The notes under the pieces: model-generated
Told to the model about the DNA's origin: nothing
Databases searched by the model: none
What the model saw: the letters and a program-made list of their open reading frames with translations, nothing else
NCBI RefSeq assembly: GCF_040712315.1
Contig: NC_134013.1
Coordinates: 64,325,501-64,389,500 of the forward strand
Length of the DNA: 64,000 bases
From: Castanea sativa
Taxonomy: Eukaryota > Streptophyta > Magnoliopsida > Fagales > Fagaceae
Direction of reading: 5' to 3'
Position numbers and translations under genes: made by a program
Shown here: in pieces, positions 61,333 through 64,000 of the stretch
Position numbering within the stretch: the first letter of the stretch is position 1
How the letters are laid out: every line of letters begins with the position of its first letter

Positions 61333-61505
61333 CAACCGCTCATTCTTAGTGCGGTGGTTACTCTACAAGTATAAATGCTTGTGGAGTGTGGGGGCAAGAG
61401 CCGGAGTTCAAGTCTTTAAGAGGGAGTTTCACACACATATACACTTAAATTAGGCTGGAGGAGAAATTTTATCTTGTATAAAAAAAAAAAAAGAAAAAAA
61501 AAAAT
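61333..61505 (+). mobile_element. SINE-like element
   Basis: The same family as the minus-strand copy at 50540-50696: GTGCGGTGGTTACTC, then a B-box-like GGAGTTCAAGTCT, TTCACACACATATACACTTA, TTGTATA and a long A tail (from 61481). Two members in one window support a real repeat family. Confidence 0.6.
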
Positions 61506-62335
61506 AGAGAGACTAATTTCCTAGAAAACATTAATATCGTAGCAAATAAATGGTTCGGAAACCAGTTATAATAGTAACTCTCAAGTCTTAACAGCTGCAA
61601 CCATATATAGTTGAACTGATTATGGAATACTTTGAACAGAACCCATTAATATTCGTCTATATTCGTTGTTTTCCCAATTTTCTTTGCCTTCCATTTAACA
61701 TGTCAGTGATCAAACCTCTGTTCCCACGATGAAACTGCATAATTACTCTTATCTCAGTATATTATATATTGATAGTGGCCATTTTTTCCACCGTGCCCAC
61801 CGCGTGCTCTTTTTGTGGAATTCTTAGACTCTTAGTTTCATTATGATTTATGGTATTGGCATTAACCTTTAGCTTACCCAATTACCTATTTTCCCCCATT
61901 GTTAAATTAAAACCGTGTATCATAACGCACTAGCCCTATTAATGATTTGCCATTATTTTTTCTTAGGTTAACATCCATCTTCTCAAAAAAAAGAGAGAGA
62001 AAGGTTTCCTTAGCTCAATTTATCTGAATAAAAAATCTGAAATTTGAATGATGTTTATACTAAAAGTGAATTGATATATTGGTTTAATGATAAAAAATAT
62101 AAGTTGAAATTCTTTTGTATCTAAATAAAAGAGATGTCTAGAAAAATAATATTTAGATATTGTTTTTAAGTGCAGTATCTTAGCTATAGTACATTATATT
62201 GTTCAATTAAATTGAAACAGAGAATTGCATTAAATTTAATCGTCCTTATAAAACAAACAATATTGTTTATACTTTATTGATCAATATAATTATGTGTTTG
62301 AATTTAATAAATTGTAAATAAAAAATTTATCTAAT

Positions 62336-62476
62336 TTTTGCCACTCTAGAAATGCGTAGCATGATGGAGTATTTGTTCTAAATTTTGTCACTCTAGAAAT
62401 GCTTAGCATGATGGAGTATTTGTTCTAAATTTTGTCACTCTAGAAATGCTTAGCACGATGGAGTATTTGTTATTTT
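62336..62476. repeat. 47-bp tandem repeat, three copies
   Basis: Three units contain CACTCTAGAAATGC spaced exactly 47 bp apart (62342, 62389, 62436), differing at a few positions. Confidence 0.88.
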
Positions 62477-62602
62477 CGAATCCCATGTGATGACAATGTT
62501 CTTAAAGAATGTGACATCAATATTTAAATGGTTTGAATCGTTTAATTTGATTGTGCGTAGTTTAATGAGATGCTATTTTTAGCCAAAAAAAAATAGAAAA
62601 GA

Positions 62603-62613
<11 letters not shown>

Positions 62614-62672
<59 letters not shown>
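62614..62672. repeat. TA microsatellite
   Basis: A nearly pure TA run preceded by CATA repeats. Confidence 0.9.
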
Positions 62673-62677
<5 letters not shown>

Positions 62678-64000
62678 TAATGAGACTGAGACAAAAATTA
62701 AGGAATAGACAAGTAATTTGTTTTTTTATTTTTGTTTTTTCTTTGAAAATCAAGTAATTTGTTAACCTATACAGATAGGTAAATGGAATTAGTGATGAAC
62801 GCATCTTTCTGACAATTGGAGCAACTTGATGTCCTATATATATATGATACATTGGATCTAAATCAAAATCATTCGGAATCTTATTAATTTGTTGAATCTA
62901 TTGTTATTCTTGCTTCGTAAGCGGCAATTCAGCAGATACAACAACAGTTATGTGCCAGCAAGATAAATGCTATGCCACTTCTATAAATTTTTGGGTATGA
63001 TATTTTAATGATTTTGATTATTCTTAATTTTTTTCTGAAATATTTTTATATATGAATGGTTGATATATATTATAATAATTGAAATGAATAATCAAGAAGG
63101 ACCCGTACACACAGGCAAGATGATCCTGGTTGGGTTGAAAATCATCACAAGGAAAAGAATTTTCCTATCACTCTTTTTGTGTTATCCCTTTCACGCCGCA
63201 AAGTTGAGAATTTTCTCACTGGAAAGAAACTAAGAAAGAAAACAAAAAATATTTTTCTTAGAAATTAGAGTTGAGTAAAACTAAAATACGTAGGGTATTT
63301 TACTAATTCAATTCGCACTTTTACTCTATTTTATCACGTAAAATCATTCAATACTCAGGACAGTGATGTTTTTTCTACTCTCACATCAATAGTAAATTTT
63401 ATCACGAAGTATATTAATAGAACCCACAAGTTGATGAGATTAAGAAGCATTATTAAATATAATTGCTTGTTTTGTTGCCGTTGGAGAGTTGACTTGCATT
63501 GCTTGGTGTGAGCTGCTGCAAAAAAAAAGGTTGGAGGCTTTAGATTCCTACCAAAGCATTTGAAATTTTTCCATAACATTGACTGCATTTTGTACCTAAT
63601 ATTCAACAAAAATGATAAGATTTACACCTTATATGATTTACAATTAGCTAGTGGGAGTTCTTATATAACTCAAAAGGATAATATGCTTGCAATTTTTCTT
63701 TCTTCGATTTTTTTGCTGATATTGTTGAGTAGATTACTTGTACAGTACTACTTCCATTTTTTTTTTTTTTTGAGAATCTACTACTTCCATTTCAAATCAT
63801 ACAAATATCCATCAGACTTTTATATTTATTTTCAACAATAAGTGCAATATCTTATTAAAATCATAACGTGATTCAGGAACAGTACAGTACCCCTGATACA
63901 TTTAAAAAATAATAATACTAAAAAACCTAGACACAATGCTGGAATAATCACGTTAGAGAAAATTAATGAGAAATGATAGTCAATGCAAACATCCTGCAGC

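Larger units (their letters stand above)
61506..64000. other. Distal flank, no gene recognised
   Basis: This is AT-rich sequence with a 47-bp triplicate, a TA run and poly-T. The frames at 62562-62852, 63355-63609 and 63560-63841 are low-complexity or AT-driven and I do not support them as genes. Confidence 0.5.

Overview
The window is plant nuclear DNA: AT-rich, with many microsatellites, GT-AG introns, and dense plant-type mobile elements (MULE, hAT, Harbinger, Helitron and CACTA-like elements, SINEs, one Ty3/gypsy retrotransposon). The retrotransposon and the gene family suggest a woody eudicot, perhaps Fagaceae (oak or chestnut). That assignment rests on memory of similar sequences and is only moderately secure.

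The host genes are four copies of one family, lysine-histidine-transporter-like (LHT1-like) amino acid permeases of the AAAP family, all on the minus strand. Three are complete eight-exon genes with the same exon phases: copy A (21-5875, 450 codons), copy B (28230-42644, 450 codons) and copy D (52248-59090, 449 codons). The fourth, copy C (14087-15640), is a broken relative of D. It has two in-frame stops, two frameshifting deletions, no exon 5, half of exon 4 missing and no first exon.

The copies form two tandem units, [A + spacer + C] and [B + spacer + D]. The A-C spacer (about 5.9-14.1 kb) aligns by eye along its length with the B-D spacer (about 42.7-52.2 kb), so a two-gene block was duplicated. 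Homology of the C side to D stops near 26.37 kb, inside what is intron 1 of D, which explains why C has no promoter or first exon.

Because the units are paralogous, each later insertion can be read against an empty site in the other unit. Unit 1 gained a 988-bp fold-back MULE-like element and a 1.1-kb hAT-like element (both in intron 2 of A), a 1.55-kb MULE-like element in the spacer, a 3.1-kb Helitron carrying a nested 237-bp palindrome, and a 5.4-kb CACTA-like region holding fragments that look like an NDR-kinase exon, a J-domain exon and a ribosomal-L34-like tail. Unit 2 gained a 10,991-bp Tat-type Ty3/gypsy element in intron 3 of B, a 1.49-kb MULE-like element with a SINE inside, a 181-bp MULE MITE and other small elements. 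B also has a duplicated terminal exon.

The retrotransposon (29721-40711) is complete in structure: two LTRs, 5-bp target duplication, PBS, gag, protease, RT, two RNase H domains, integrase, a 150-bp tandem repeat block and an opposite-strand accessory ORF with an apparent intron. Its reading frames are broken by many small indels. From 59.3 kb to the end I recognise no gene, only repeats, two SINE-like sequences and an LTR/PBS remnant.
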